From positions 434,001 through 498,000 of the forward strand of contig MSDW01000001.1 in NCBI GenBank assembly GCA_001914405.1: 64,000 nt of DNA, in the 5' to 3' direction. Under the pieces are notes generated by a model. That model searched no databases, was not told the origin of the DNA, and saw nothing but the letters and a program-made list of their open reading frames with translations. The DNA comes from Candidatus Methanohalarchaeum thermophilum (lineage in GTDB: Archaea; Halobacteriota; Methanonatronarchaeia; Methanonatronarchaeales; Methanonatronarchaeaceae). This document shows, in pieces, positions 1 through 10,806 of this stretch (positions are counted from its first letter, which is position 1; each line of letters begins with the position of its first letter). The translations under genes and the position numbers were made by a program.

Positions 1-455
1 ATGAACCTAAAAGTAGAAGCCACTTAACACTTTTGAAATGACTTCTTAATTTATCTTAGTGATTAAAAAGGGTTCTTTCTTGAATCTCTGATTTCAGGTT
101 AGAATATGAATCAACTGTAACATTTTAATTAGTTTGACTGATATCCTCCAACGATTTGAGGTTGTTGGCTTCCCACCTTTTTTCCGTTTTTTCAATCTTA
201 AGTTAAACTTAGGTGGTACTGGTGGAATATTGCGGAGCTACAGACGTGTCTTCTTGCAGGTTCCCTAATACCTAACCTAAACTAACCTAATAACCGTACA
301 GAGGAATGGTAGTTCCTGGGTGATTGAGTGATAGGGTATAGACTCAAAATAGGAAAGACAAAGTCCATATAAGCTTAGGGTCATTGGGGAACCTTTTTTA
401 TTCATATGCGGAAAAAGAGTAAGCCAAATGGTAGTTCCCTTGATAGAAAAGGTTT
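1..455. other. Gene-free stretch with a degenerate mobile-element left end
   Basis: I find no credible gene here. Bases 51-116 resemble the left end seen on other elements in the window: TTTATCTTAGTG, then an imperfect palindrome around AATCTCTGATT, then ATGAATCAAC. The bases that follow do not match any other copy well and I cannot place a right end, so this is probably a decayed non-autonomous element. A short run of CCTAAC-like motifs sits near 270-295. Confidence 0.35.
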
Positions 456-641
456 TTATTCTTGAGGCTGATAGAGATATTCTATGATATTATCTATGAA
501 TATAAAAACGAGTACTAGTGCAATTAAAAGAAAAACTCCGATTATATCTCTAAATCCTCCGATTGCGATCACTAAGTCGTAGGATATTGCTAATGTAACT
601 GCCAAAAATATGGTGTATATAGCTTTTTTCTTTTCTTTCAA
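456..641 (-). CDS. Small two-helix membrane protein, function unknown
   Basis: This 61-residue protein has a short lysine-rich N-terminus (MKEKKKA) followed by two hydrophobic segments, at about residues 9-28 and 34-52, and a charged tail. The lysines suggest the N-terminus faces the cytoplasm. It starts just upstream of the sugar isomerase gene on the same strand, about 17 bp beyond its stop codon, so the two may be co-transcribed. An A-rich stretch with GGAGGTAAT precedes the start and fits a ribosome binding site. I do not recognise a family. Its small size and lack of motifs make the call moderate. Confidence 0.55.
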   Translation of the reverse strand: MKEKKKAIYTIFLAVTLAISYDLVIAIGGFRDIIGVFLLIALVLVFIFIDNIIEYLYQPQE

Positions 642-658
642 ATTATTACCTCCATTAC

Positions 659-1684
659 TTACTCTTGTGTTTTTCTTTTTATTTTTTGTATGTTTTTGAC
701 TGGTGAGGGATTTGTTTTTTTCAATATAGCTAGGTATAGTGAAGTAAGGTCGCCGATTAATATTGTCGATAGTGTTTTGGTTAATCTTTTTTTACCTTTT
801 GTTTCTATTGTTAAGATCTTTTTTGCGTTTTTTAATACGGTTTTGCTTGCATTGATACTTTTTTTAGTCTGTTTTTTGGGTTTATTATCTTTTATTATAC
901 ATACGGCTAGGTCTTTGATCTGAGGGTTATTTTTATACATTGCTTCGACTTCGTTGTGGTTTAGTTCTGGATAGTAATTGCTTGTTGCATAGGTTTTGGA
1001 GTTTTCGTTTAGTTGGCATTTCCATCTATAAGCTACAGGTTTAAGGTATGTGTGACTATAAATTATTGGTATAGTATTTTTTAGTTCTATAGCCAGTTTT
1101 TTGGCTTGGTTTTTTTGTTTTTTGGTCTTTGGTTTGTTTTTTTCTAGAATTTCCTGTAAAATTTTTTTAGTTTCGTGTATGTTTGTTTGCTTGAGACCGA
1201 AGTTTTTCTGTAATGTAGCTAGCATAGGTAGATATAGGTGTGGTAATGCTGCTCTTGGCTGAATATTTTTTGGTGGTTGATGGATTATGTTCTGTGGATT
1301 TCTTATTTTTTCTTTTAGTTTTCCGTTGGAAGTGATAGCTTTTATCTTGCAGTCTTTTTTCGTTGCCTGTTCGTATGCTTTTATAGTTTCTTTTGTATTT
1401 CCTGAATAACTTATTACAAAGAATAGGGTATTTTGATCTGCAAAATTTGGTATGTTACTGTTTTTGTTGACAATAATAGGTATATCTAGTTTATCCCTTA
1501 GATGCGCCTTTAATAGATCTCCTCCTATTCCTGATCCTCCCATACCAGTTATTACTATGTTTCTGATGTTCTTTGTATCAATTTCTGTAGGTTGATAAGC
1601 TTTTTCACACATATCTGGAAATTTCTTTATGTCGTCAAGCATTCCGTCTCTATCAACTTTATCGAGTTCTCTTTTGTCTAACAT
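659..1684 (-). CDS. Bifunctional phosphoglucose/phosphomannose isomerase
   Basis: This 341-residue protein fits the archaeal bifunctional enzyme that interconverts glucose-6-phosphate or mannose-6-phosphate with fructose-6-phosphate in the cytoplasm. The first SIS domain shows the glycine-rich phosphosugar loop GMGGSGIGG (about residues 47-55) and the motif VISYSGNTKET (about 90-100). The second half carries YYPELNHNEVE (about 238-248), typical of the catalytic region of this family. The length matches family members. It is divergently oriented to the GNAT gene with about 60 bp between starts, so the promoter must lie there. The family assignment is firm; which substrate dominates cannot be told from sequence. 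Confidence 0.88.
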   Translation of the reverse strand: MLDKRELDKVDRDGMLDDIKKFPDMCEKAYQPTEIDTKNIRNIVITGMGGSGIGGDLLKAHLRDKLDIPIIVNKNSNIPNFADQNTLFFVISYSGNTKETIKAYEQATKKDCKIKAITSNGKLKEKIRNPQNIIHQPPKNIQPRAALPHLYLPMLATLQKNFGLKQTNIHETKKILQEILEKNKPKTKKQKNQAKKLAIELKNTIPIIYSHTYLKPVAYRWKCQLNENSKTYATSNYYPELNHNEVEAMYKNNPQIKDLAVCIIKDNKPKKQTKKSINASKTVLKNAKKILTIETKGKKRLTKTLSTILIGDLTSLYLAILKKTNPSPVKNIQKIKRKTQE

Positions 1685-1744
1685 GTCTAAGTAAAGGATG
1701 TTGGTTAAATGATTTAAAGTTTTTCTGGGATAGATACTAAGAAT

Positions 1745-2167
1745 ATGGAAGTCAAAATTCGGAAAGCGAACTCAAAGGATCTAATCCCTGCTTGGAGGGT
1801 TAAGGAGAAATGCCGAAGAAAGAAAGGAATGCTGAGGCAGGATTTCCTAACATTTTCGGCTGACTTTAGTGCAAATAAGTCATTTATTGCAGAAAACACC
1901 GAAAAAGTAGTAGGATTTATAATTTGCCGTAATAATGGATATATATCAATTTTTGGCGTCCATCCAGATTATACTAGAGAGGGAATAGGCACAGCGTTGG
2001 TTAATAGAGTTAAAAGTAACCACAAAAATCTGTGGTGCCATGTCAGAATAACTAATGATGGAGCGTTAGAATTTTACGAGAATTATGGATTTGATAAACG
2101 GAATATAGCAAGAAACTATTATGTAAACGGAGACGATGCATATGTAATGGTTTACTCTGAAAAATAA
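1745..2167 (+). CDS. GNAT-family N-acetyltransferase
   Basis: This 140-residue protein has the GNAT fold signature. The acetyl-CoA pyrophosphate-binding loop is [12 protein letters not shown] (about residues 77-88) preceded by the beta strand IFGVHPDY. A later segment, [13 protein letters not shown], matches the usual motif B helix. The N-terminus begins with the first GNAT strand ([10 protein letters not shown]), so the protein is a single domain of normal length. Such proteins acetylate protein N-termini, amino acids or small amines; the substrate cannot be read from sequence. It is transcribed away from the sugar isomerase and followed directly by a mobile element. Confidence 0.8.
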   Translation: MEVKIRKANSKDLIPAWRVKEKCRRKKGMLRQDFLTFSADFSANKSFIAENTEKVVGFIICRNNGYISIFGVHPDYTREGIGTALVNRVKSNHKNLWCHVRITNDGALEFYENYGFDKRNIARNYYVNGDDAYVMVYSEK

Positions 2168-2174
2168 ACTTATT

Positions 2175-2951
2175 TTCTACTCAGAGTAAGGCAGAAAACC
2201 CCATGGTTTGGCGTGGGGCTGGATGTCGTAACACTTAAATAATAGTTCAAATGTTGTTAAAAGTTGAAATGGCAGTTGGTTGGATTTGTCTGCCTTTTTT
2301 TAAACAAAAAGCGATCCCACTTTACACGGAATATGTTCCGTGGACTTGGCTTTGAAACAAGAGCCAAGTGTGACTTCCTTCCCTACCTAACTCAAGGGAT
2401 TTTGAGGGGGGCTTCCAGAGTTAAAGGGTTTTACTTCCTACCGCCGTCATCCAATCTCAGTCCTGGGCGGCCCTTATCTAGGAAGCTTTCTATGGGGAGT
2501 TTCCCGATTCAGCCAGCGAGCTTGGTAACCAGAACTCTCAATCTGTCCACGGGCTTTTGGCTTCGGCCACAAACCCTGCCTACACCAAAACCTAAGACAT
2601 GGAGACATTTAACTCTTATTGGAGTTGATTCATCCCTATACCAAAATTAAAGATTTTGGAAGAGGGTCTTCTCAACCATTAAGATAAAAGCAAAGTAAGT
2701 GAATGTATGGATAGGAAGGCTCGAAACAGTTTTTAAAGTGGGAGGGGGTAGTGGTTGGTGTGGAGCATCCGTTAAGGAATAAGAGAACGATTTTTTAGTT
2801 AGTATATGGCATAAGCCTAATCCAATAATCTTCACTCAAAGCGCAAGATCCAATGTTGATCAGGTGACTGAGATAAATTTGATATCAAGCCACAAACTAC
2901 TCTTTGAATAAGGGCTATACCGGAAGCCCCACAGCTTGCTGTGAGGGGCAC
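2175..2951 (+). mobile_element. P1-family non-coding element, copy a, interrupted
   Basis: This is a P1 element split by a P2 element (2369-2690). The left end is a hairpin with CCCCATG/CGTGGGG arms (2199-2218) followed by GGATGTC. Next comes GGCAGTTGGTTGG with its partner CTGCC (about 2270-2292), a stem kept in all clear P1 copies. The right half resumes near 2691 with AGTGGTTGGTGTGGAGCA, AATAAGAG, TATATGGC and CTAATCCA, as in the other copies. The right-end hairpin GCCCCACAG/CTGTGAGGGGC lies at 2926-2948, followed by CAC. No coding sequence is evident. Mobility by an IS200/IS605 transposase is inferred from the ends. Confidence 0.7.
2369..2690 (-). mobile_element. P2-family non-coding element nested inside P1 copy a
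   Basis: Read on the minus strand this starts TTTTATCTTAATGGTTGAG, continues with a hairpin and GATGAATCAAC, and ends with a hairpin followed by AAGTCACAC. The interior matches the element at 53124-53450: shared blocks include TTAGGTTTTGG, TTGTGGCCGAAG, GACTGAGAT and CTCTGGAAGC. A stem is kept with changed bases: CTGGTT/AATCGG here against CCCGGT/ACCGGG in the other copy. It sits in the P1 stem made by CTTGGCT and AGCCAAG, so insertion happened after the P1 copy was in place. No target duplication is obvious, as expected for IS200/IS605 chemistry. Confidence 0.68.
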
Positions 2952-3011
2952 TTAATGTATGGCTTGTTTTTTAGTAAAATCGGTCTTATGTTTTTAGTAT
3001 GGAGGTAGATT

Positions 3012-3248
3012 ATGTTGGCAGAGAAGATAAAGGAATTGGATCTTGAAAAAGAGAAGGGATGGATTTATTTTGTTGAAAAGAAGGGGAAGACACTTAGCGT
3101 TTATAAATCGAAGATGAATAAAGGGAAGGATGATGGAGATCTTGAGAAAAAAGAGATAAAAGAAACTGATATAAAACCGGATTTTGATAGTTACTTATAT
3201 TATATAGATAAAGAAGGAGATCTGGTAAGGTCTGGTAAAAAAGAATAA
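3012..3248 (+). CDS. Small charged protein, function unknown
   Basis: This 78-residue protein is rich in lysine and acidic residues and has no membrane segment, cysteine motif or recognisable domain. A good ribosome binding site, GGAGGT, lies at 3001-3006, six bases before the ATG, which supports real translation. It is flanked upstream by mobile-element sequence and faces the mtd gene tail to tail with about 17 bp between stops. The composition (KEKGWIYFVEKKGKTLSVYK near the start) suggests a small beta-rich fold, but this is a guess. Confidence 0.6.
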   Translation: MLAEKIKELDLEKEKGWIYFVEKKGKTLSVYKSKMNKGKDDGDLEKKEIKETDIKPDFDSYLYYIDKEGDLVRSGKKE

Positions 3249-3264
3249 TTAATTTAAGGAAAGA

Positions 3265-4071
3265 CTATTTTTGGATTTTTCTTTTTTCAATTATATTACC
3301 ATTTTTTTTATGAGGAGTTCTTTTTACGGTGTCATTTGATTTTTCTATTTCTCTGGCTTCTTCGACTAGATCTTTTGCTGCTTTTAACATTTCGTGAGTG
3401 GAAGCAACTGTAGGTATGTACTTGTCTGGGTCTTCATATTTGTAACATCCCTTAAGGTTTGTTTTATCGACGCTTTTAGCTATTTTTAGTGCTCCGATTG
3501 CTTTGTATCTGGCGTATGGGTTGTCAAATTCATTTTTTGTAGCATTGAATTCATCTATAACTATGTTTGGTAGCTTGTTTTTGTTTTCTTGAGGTTGGTT
3601 TATTACTTGGTCTAACTCTGACTGTATTTTTCTAAAAACACCTGAAAGTGCTAGGATCTTGAGTATATTTGAATTAAAATCGGCCATTTCGATGGGATCT
3701 AGGAATTCTCTTCTTGCGCCAATTAAAGGATCGTTCTTTAAGAGTATATAGCCAAATTTATTTTCTTCTAGCTCGTTTTTTAGGTCCTTATCAACGACAT
3801 CACCGATTACTATAACGGGTATGTCCTGTTTTTTGGTCTTTTTTCTAGCGGCCTTTGGTCCTTTGAGTTTTGGATTGGGGCTGATAATTAGCACTAGGTC
3901 TAGATCAAAATTAAGTAGGGAATCTAAAGCAGATAGACAGCTTTTTTTATCTAATTTGGAGCCTGAGCCAGCTACCTTAATCTCGAGATTTTTCCTAGTA
4001 GCTCTTTCATCTAAAAGCAAATCGATAAAGCTGGAACCTATATTGCCAAATTTAGCTACTCCAACATTCAT
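3265..4071 (-). CDS. mtd: F420-dependent methylenetetrahydromethanopterin dehydrogenase
   Basis: Mtd reversibly reduces methenyl-H4MPT to methylene-H4MPT with reduced coenzyme F420, a cytoplasmic step of archaeal C1 metabolism. The N-terminus (VGVAKFGNIGSSFIDLLLDE) is the family hallmark, followed by the VAGSGSKLD segment and the IIVSPNP-like strand LVLIISPNPKLKGP. The conserved stretch RREFLDPIEMADFN (about residues 120-133) and the C-terminal region near YKAIGALKIA are also present. At 268 residues it is slightly shorter than typical members. Its presence links the organism to methanogens or Archaeoglobus-like archaea. It stands alone; no other H4MPT pathway gene is nearby except glyA, which also uses the pterin pool. 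Confidence 0.9.
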   Translation of the reverse strand: MNVGVAKFGNIGSSFIDLLLDERATRKNLEIKVAGSGSKLDKKSCLSALDSLLNFDLDLVLIISPNPKLKGPKAARKKTKKQDIPVIVIGDVVDKDLKNELEENKFGYILLKNDPLIGARREFLDPIEMADFNSNILKILALSGVFRKIQSELDQVINQPQENKNKLPNIVIDEFNATKNEFDNPYARYKAIGALKIAKSVDKTNLKGCYKYEDPDKYIPTVASTHEMLKAAKDLVEEAREIEKSNDTVKRTPHKKNGNIIEKRKIQK

Positions 4072-4226
4072 TTTGTTTCCAAGTAAGTAAAATGTCTATT
4101 GTTAGTTTAAATTTATCTTATACTGGAAGACTTTTGGGTTTTTTGTTTTTTGGTGATTTAGTTGATTGGTCTTATGTGGGTTAGGTAGTTCTTTGGAGTT
4201 GTGAACTACCCGCTACCATATCTCGG

Positions 4227-5431
<1,205 letters not shown>

Positions 5432-5435
<4 letters not shown>

Positions 5436-5597
5436 CTGCTTCGACTTTTTCTCCTATTGCATCAAATGGCAGAGTTGTGCTACAGGTTTTGCAAATCCAT
5501 GTCCCGCAGTTGGCACATTCTTTCACCATTTCATCTCCACATACAGGACATGGAGATACTTTGTCGGGGTGGTCATCAGAATCAATGATTTCAAGAC

Positions 5598-5602
<5 letters not shown>
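5432..5602 (-). CDS. Small zinc-ribbon protein encoded between tnpA and tnpB
   Basis: A 56-residue frame begins with ATG overlapping the tnpA stop (ATGA) and ends with TGA overlapping the TTG start of tnpB, an arrangement typical of translational coupling. It holds three cysteine pairs: CPVCG (about residues 18-22), CANCG (29-33) and CKTC (37-40), within an otherwise polar, acidic N-terminus ([15 protein letters not shown]). The spacing suggests a compact zinc ribbon. The last residues (NRRKSRSS) are basic. I know of no standard IS605 accessory gene of this kind. It could be a transposon-encoded regulator or a chance frame kept open by its short length; the cysteine pattern argues for a real gene. 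Confidence 0.55.
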
Positions 5603-6007
<405 letters not shown>

Positions 6008-6023
6008 TAGGTGGTTTTTTCAT

Positions 6024-6054
<31 letters not shown>

Positions 6055-6194
6055 TCAACCTAACTCCACGTCCGTTCCGTGAGGAAGAGGACTTCTTACC
6101 CAATAAGTTAAATTATTTTTTCAAAAAAATTTAATTATTGGTAAAAATATAATTCTATTTAAAATATTTTTACTAGTTATATGAGGGGTTTTGT

Positions 6195-7475
6195 TTGGTT
6201 TCGGAAGAAGTTAAAAGAATAAGAAAGGAAGTCAAAAAACATCATAAGTTAATGAAGGAATCTATTCCTTTAATAGCCAGTGAAAATTTGCTTTCCCCAC
6301 TTGCAAAGGAAATGTTGATATCGGATTTTTCCCACAGATATGCCGAAGGGGAACCAGGTAAAAGATATTACCAGGGATGCAGGTATATTGACGAAGTAGA
6401 AGTAGAAGCAACCAATTTAGCGAAAGAAATGTTTAATGCAGATTTTGCTGATGTAAGACCAATATCTGGAGTTTTAGCAAACTTATCTGCTTTTTTTGGA
6501 TTGTTCGAATCTGGTGATAAGTTGATGTCTTTATCTGTTCCAGATGGTGGCCACATATCACATAGAAAACATTCAGCTGCTGGATTAAGGGAATTCGACA
6601 TCAATAAAATACCATTTGATAAAGAAAAACTCAATATAAAGGTAGAAAAAACTCTAGAAAAAATAAAAAAGATTGAACCGGATTTAATACTCTTAGGTGG
6701 ATCAGTTTTTTTATTTCCTCATCCAATAGAAAAAATAAAAGGAACTGCTGAAGATGTAGGAGCTAAAATAATTTACGATGGAGCTCATGTTCTTGGACTA
6801 ATCGCAGGAGGAAAATTTCAGGATCCGCTCAGGGAAGGAGCCGATCTAGTTACTGGAAGCACACACAAAACCTTTCCCGGGCCTCAAGGTGGCTTAATAT
6901 ATGGTTCAAGTAAATACGAAGAAAAAATAAAAGAAACAATTTTTCCTGGATTAGTCAGCAACCATCATTTACATCATGTAGCTGCCTTAGGAGTAACTTT
7001 AGGAGAAATGAAATATTTTGCAGAGGATTATGCCACTCAGATAATAGATAATGCTAAAGCATTAGCTGAAAATCTATATAATAAAGGTTTGGATGTTATG
7101 GGTAAACAAAATGGATTCACCTCTTCTCATCAAGTGTTAGTTGATGTTTCAAGATTTGATTCAGGAAGGAAAGTAGCGAATAAATTAGAAGAAGCCAACA
7201 TAATCGTAAACAGAAATCTTATTCCCTCTGATAAAGTAGGAGAAACAGAATCCGGGATCAGATTAGGAGTACAGGAGCTAACTAGATTAGGCATGGAAGA
7301 AGAAGAAATGAAAATGCTCTCTAAATGGATCGCTGATCTAGTTATGGAAAAAACTGAACAAGATAAGATAAAAGAAAAAGTTATTGAACTAAAAGAAAGC
7401 TTTAATGACCTACATTATTGCTACGAAGGTAAAAGAGCCAATCCTTACAAATATATAGACCTAGTAAATAAATAA
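6195..7475 (+). CDS. glyA: Serine hydroxymethyltransferase
   Basis: This 426-residue PLP enzyme interconverts serine and glycine while moving a C1 unit, in methanogens onto H4MPT. Visible family features are the N-terminal IASENLLSP, the HRYAEGEPGKRYYQGC segment that binds substrate, and the PLP-lysine motif TGSTHKTFPGPQGG (lysine near residue 225). The length is that of archaeal members. The start is TTG at 6195 with GAGGGG about five bases upstream; an alternative ATG is not available nearby. A very AT-rich leader (6110-6190) with a TATA-like TTTAAAATAT probably holds the promoter. It abuts the left end of IS-A, which did not disturb the coding frame. Confidence 0.93.
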   Translation: MVSEEVKRIRKEVKKHHKLMKESIPLIASENLLSPLAKEMLISDFSHRYAEGEPGKRYYQGCRYIDEVEVEATNLAKEMFNADFADVRPISGVLANLSAFFGLFESGDKLMSLSVPDGGHISHRKHSAAGLREFDINKIPFDKEKLNIKVEKTLEKIKKIEPDLILLGGSVFLFPHPIEKIKGTAEDVGAKIIYDGAHVLGLIAGGKFQDPLREGADLVTGSTHKTFPGPQGGLIYGSSKYEEKIKETIFPGLVSNHHLHHVAALGVTLGEMKYFAEDYATQIIDNAKALAENLYNKGLDVMGKQNGFTSSHQVLVDVSRFDSGRKVANKLEEANIIVNRNLIPSDKVGETESGIRLGVQELTRLGMEEEEMKMLSKWIADLVMEKTEQDKIKEKVIELKESFNDLHYCYEGKRANPYKYIDLVNK

Positions 7476-8257
7476 GATAACATACTAGATTTAAATTTAA
7501 AAAAACTAAAGCATTATCTATTTGACTGAGAAGACACCTTTCTAAATCTTTTGATTAGGTAGGGGTAGTTCACATCTCTTAATACTACATCTTTTTATAA
7601 ATCATAAATTTGTTTGGATGATTGAATACAATTGTACAAAAAGAAGACTTAACTATTTAATTAAGAAATAATTTGTCTAATTCTTTGTTTTGGATTTGCT
7701 GAATTATTAATTTTGGAATTTATGATTTTTTTGTAGTAAACCCCGATTTTCCGGGATGGGTTATGTGGAAGTGTATTTGATAGTGGGGATTTGGTTCTTC
7801 ATTAGATATGGCTAGAGTTCCTACTGCAGAGTGAAAGTTCTTGGGACTGGGTCTGAAGCCACTATTGGTTACCCGGTTTTTAGAACTTAATTCGGAGAGG
7901 TAATTGGTAATTTATGTTAAAATGGTTATATATACCTATGCTAATCGCTAGATTTGGTGGGTGAGGATGTCACACTGGTTGGTGCCCCAATGTCTTTAAG
8001 CGTTTGGGAGGATGTTACGATAGGCCCTGAAAATTATGTTAAAAATTGTATTAGGTGCATTTGTTGAATATTTTTCAGTGATTGTAAAAGAAGCATTTAA
8101 GTAAATTAAGGGTTACTATTTAATGACGATACGAAAGTTTGGTTGCTGTATACTCTTTAAGTAGGTCATTGGGATAGAAATTTGCCGCTCCTTAGTAAGG
8201 TGTGGGCTTGTTTTAGGTTTTCATATAAGTGTTCTATCAAAAACACAGGGATAATAT
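7476..8257. other. Gene-free stretch with transposon remnants and a solo hairpin
   Basis: I see no gene. At 7521-7573 a minimal element joins a left-end motif (TGAGAAGACACC) to a right-end motif (GGTAGGGGTAGTTCAC) around one palindrome. From about 7790 to 7870 the sequence vaguely resembles the 3' end of a tnpB gene. Around 7960-8020 there are two right-end-like blocks, GGTGAGGATGTCAC and a hairpin CCCCAA/TTTGGG followed by AGGATGTTAC. Together these look like layered, decayed IS605 derivatives. The rest, including 8030-8250, is AT-rich and may hold the promoter of the coiled-coil gene. Confidence 0.45.
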
Positions 8258-9136
8258 ATGCTTGAGCGATTATTGAAGAAAAAAGAGAGCTTAGAGGAAA
8301 AGATACAGGAACTTGAGGAAAAAAGAGATGAATACAACCAGAAGGCGAGTAATTACTCTTCAGAAAGAGATGAATTAAACGAAAAAGCAAGAGAAGCCGC
8401 GGAAAAGGCACAGGAATTTAAACAAGAAAGAGATAAATTCAATAAGAAAGTAAAAGAGAAAAAGAAACAGAGAGAAAAGATTAACAAAGAAATAAATGAA
8501 CTCTATGAAGAGATTGAGGAAGTTAGAAGCGAGATAGATTATGAGGGTCCTCCACCCGAAGAGATTAAAGAAAAAATAGAAGAATTAGAGTTTGAACAAC
8601 AAACTCAGGTTCTTAGCTCAGACAGAGAGAAAGAGGTTATCGAGGAAATATCAGATCTTAAGAATCAATATCAAGAAGCTAAGGAACAGATAAAGCAAAA
8701 TGAAGAGCTAAGCGAAAAGTTAGATGAGATTGAAGAACTTAAAGACGAGGCCTCGGATTTACACGATGAAGTAACTAAGTACGCCGAAAAAGCCCAAGAA
8801 ATGCATGAAAAAATGATAAATCACTTTGATAAGGCAGACGAGATTAGAGCAGAAGCAGATGAAGCACACGAAAAATTCGTTAAAGCCCAAGAAAAAGCTA
8901 ACTCTTATCATAGTGAACTTATAAGTTCAAGAAAGGACATCAAGGACTTCAACAAAGTTATTAAGGGATTAAAAGAGAACAAAGAGAAAAAAGAAGTTCA
9001 ACAAAAACAGAGAGAACAAAAAGAAGAAAAAGAAGAAGTCAAAGAAAAAGCAGAAGAACTCTATGAAAAATTCAAAAATGGAGAAAAATTGGATACAGAA
9101 GATTTAATGTTACTACAAAGAGCCGGGCTAGTATAA
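8258..9136 (+). CDS. Archaeal coiled-coil protein (COG1340-like)
   Basis: This 292-residue protein is almost entirely heptad-rich coiled coil from residue 1 to about 260, dominated by Glu, Lys and Gln, with one break near the Pro-rich [13 protein letters not shown] (about residues 92-104). The conserved tail [20 protein letters not shown] resembles the end of archaeal proteins in COG1340, whose role is unknown. No membrane segment or nucleotide-binding motif is present, so it is not an SMC or Rad50. It stands alone between mobile elements. The family assignment is by overall pattern and is moderate. Confidence 0.72.
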   Translation: MLERLLKKKESLEEKIQELEEKRDEYNQKASNYSSERDELNEKAREAAEKAQEFKQERDKFNKKVKEKKKQREKINKEINELYEEIEEVRSEIDYEGPPPEEIKEKIEELEFEQQTQVLSSDREKEVIEEISDLKNQYQEAKEQIKQNEELSEKLDEIEELKDEASDLHDEVTKYAEKAQEMHEKMINHFDKADEIRAEADEAHEKFVKAQEKANSYHSELISSRKDIKDFNKVIKGLKENKEKKEVQQKQREQKEEKEEVKEKAEELYEKFKNGEKLDTEDLMLLQRAGLV

Positions 9137-9171
9137 ATTATAAAAACAGATTTAGCTATTCCTATTTTTAT

Positions 9172-9665
9172 TTTATCTTATTTTATTTCTCATCGGAGAG
9201 GACCCCCTTTTCTCAATTCTATTGGGATTTAGGTTGGGTAGTGGGATGAATCTGATGCATTTTTAGGATTTGGAACGCCCAAATTGCCATTAACGGCAGT
9301 TTGGTTGGGGGTTACTGTCTCAACAACAAACAGCAGTCCTGTTTGCCTTTGTGAGTATATCACAGGCTGGACTGGTTTGGAAAGGAAACGAGCTAAGGTA
9401 ACCCAAATTTAGGGTTTTTCAGCTCTGAGGATGGTGTAGCGGGTAGCGTGAAGCTAAGCTATTAGAGTGAATAAGAGGAACTACCCTAAAAGTTAAGTTA
9501 GTATATGGCGTAGTTGCCTAATCTAATTCTTCCCTCAAAGCATAAGTTCCCTTTTAACCGAATGCATGGGACAAGTTCGGTGATAAAACAAACTCCTCTG
9601 CTTCTGAGAGGATAAGGTCGCAGGAAAGCCCCCTCCAATCTCTGATTTTGGTAGGGGTAGTTGAC
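9172..9665 (+). mobile_element. P1-family non-coding element, copy b
   Basis: The left end reads GAGAGGACCCCC, a hairpin region and GTGGGATGAATC. The P1 stem GGCAGT/ACTGTC lies at about 9294-9321. The conserved 3' module starts near 9466 with GTGAATAAGAGG, followed by AACT/AGTT, TATATGGC with partner GCC, CTAATC, CCCTCAAAGC and a stem CCGAA/TTCGG (about 9558-9580). The right end is a hairpin with the CCAATCTCTGATTTTGG core and GTAGGGGTAGTTGAC. The CCGAA/TTCGG pair replaces CTGGG/CCCAG of copy d, a double change that keeps pairing. No coding frame. Confidence 0.7.
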
Positions 9666-9729
9666 TTGTAGAATAATTTTTTGGCAAATTATATTTGGTA
9701 TAAATTACTTTTATTTAATGGGCAATTAG

Positions 9730-10806
9730 ATGAAAACGGTTGTACTTTGTATAGATAGGGATAATGATGTTGGTGCTAAAACAGGTAGATTAGGGCCAAT
9801 AATAGGCGTTGATCAGAACTTAAGTGCTGTAAGAGAATTAGCCCTATCAGATCCTGAGGACTCTGATGTAAATGCTATATATGCGGGTATAAAGGTGGCT
9901 AAGGAGATAGGAAATGATGCTGTTCTAGCAACGATAACTGGGTCTGAAAATCTAGGGGTAAAATCGGATCAAGAGATATCAAGGCAGATTGATGAGGTGT
10001 TAGAAAAGGTAGGTGCTAATAAAGCTATTGTGGTAACTGATGGTGCTGAGGATGAAAATGTTATTCCTATAGTGGAATCTAGGCTTGAGATCGAGTCCAT
10101 TAAGAGAGTGATTGTTCGTCAAAGCCAGGATCTGGAAACAACTTACTATTTAGTCAAGAGGTTTATGAATGATCCAAAGGTAATGAGGACTTTTTTTATA
10201 CCAATAGGTTTAGCTTTTTTAGTTTACTCGATTTTTAATTTTGTTAATGCGGCTGAGTTTGCAATAAGCGGGATTTTTCTTGTTATAGGTCTTTACATGA
10301 TTCTTAGGGCTGTTGGAGGAGATGAAGTATTGTACAGTTTTTACCAAGAGGTGAAGAGGTCTTTGACCTCTGGTAGTATATCTTTCGTGACTTATGTTTC
10401 TGGGTTTATTATATTTATAGTTGGATTAATACAGGGATATTTAACTTGGTTAGGGATTTTATCGTCCGATGTAACGATTTTAATGATATCGCAGATAGTT
10501 AGATCTTCTATATGGTGGTTTGTAGTTTCTAGTATACTGGTTCTGGTAGGGAAATTGTTGGACGAATATATAAAGAAATCAAAATTAATTTGGAGATACA
10601 CTGTACTTCCTTTTTTTAGCCTTGGAGCTGGACTAGTAATATGGGGAGGTACTGAGTATATAATAAAAATTTCTGGACAAGCTTCGGTTATAGCAGCTTC
10701 GAAGTATCTTGCTTTTTCAATTATGGGAGGTATATTAATATCTTTCTTTGGTATGTCTTTAACTCGTTTTATTAAAGAAAAGACTAAATTAGGTTTGAAT
10801 AATTAA
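9730..10806 (+). CDS. DUF373 family membrane protein
   Basis: This 358-residue protein begins with the DUF373 signature [20 protein letters not shown] and [20 protein letters not shown] in its cytoplasmic N-terminal domain (residues 1-150). It is followed by about six hydrophobic segments, roughly at 155-175, 178-200, 220-245, 255-280, 295-315 and 325-345. Archaeal DUF373 proteins have no established function; the N-terminal domain looks like an alpha/beta ligand-binding fold. The gene overlaps the convergent homoserine dehydrogenase gene by four bases. The promoter must lie in about 60 bp after the P1 element. Confidence 0.85.
   Translation: MKTVVLCIDRDNDVGAKTGRLGPIIGVDQNLSAVRELALSDPEDSDVNAIYAGIKVAKEIGNDAVLATITGSENLGVKSDQEISRQIDEVLEKVGANKAIVVTDGAEDENVIPIVESRLEIESIKRVIVRQSQDLETTYYLVKRFMNDPKVMRTFFIPIGLAFLVYSIFNFVNAAEFAISGIFLVIGLYMILRAVGGDEVLYSFYQEVKRSLTSGSISFVTYVSGFIIFIVGLIQGYLTWLGILSSDVTILMISQIVRSSIWWFVVSSILVLVGKLLDEYIKKSKLIWRYTVLPFFSLGAGLVIWGGTEYIIKISGQASVIAASKYLAFSIMGGILISFFGMSLTRFIKEKTKLGLNN

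Noticed and set aside
2264-2650. 128-residue open frame on the plus strand
   Set aside because: It spans a P1 part and the inserted P2 element, so it crosses an insertion border; no homology-like features.
7640-8160. Possible ncRNA gene in the glyA downstream region
   Set aside because: Some GC-rich pieces exist, but the block looks like decayed tnpB 3' end and right ends rather than a stand-alone RNA.
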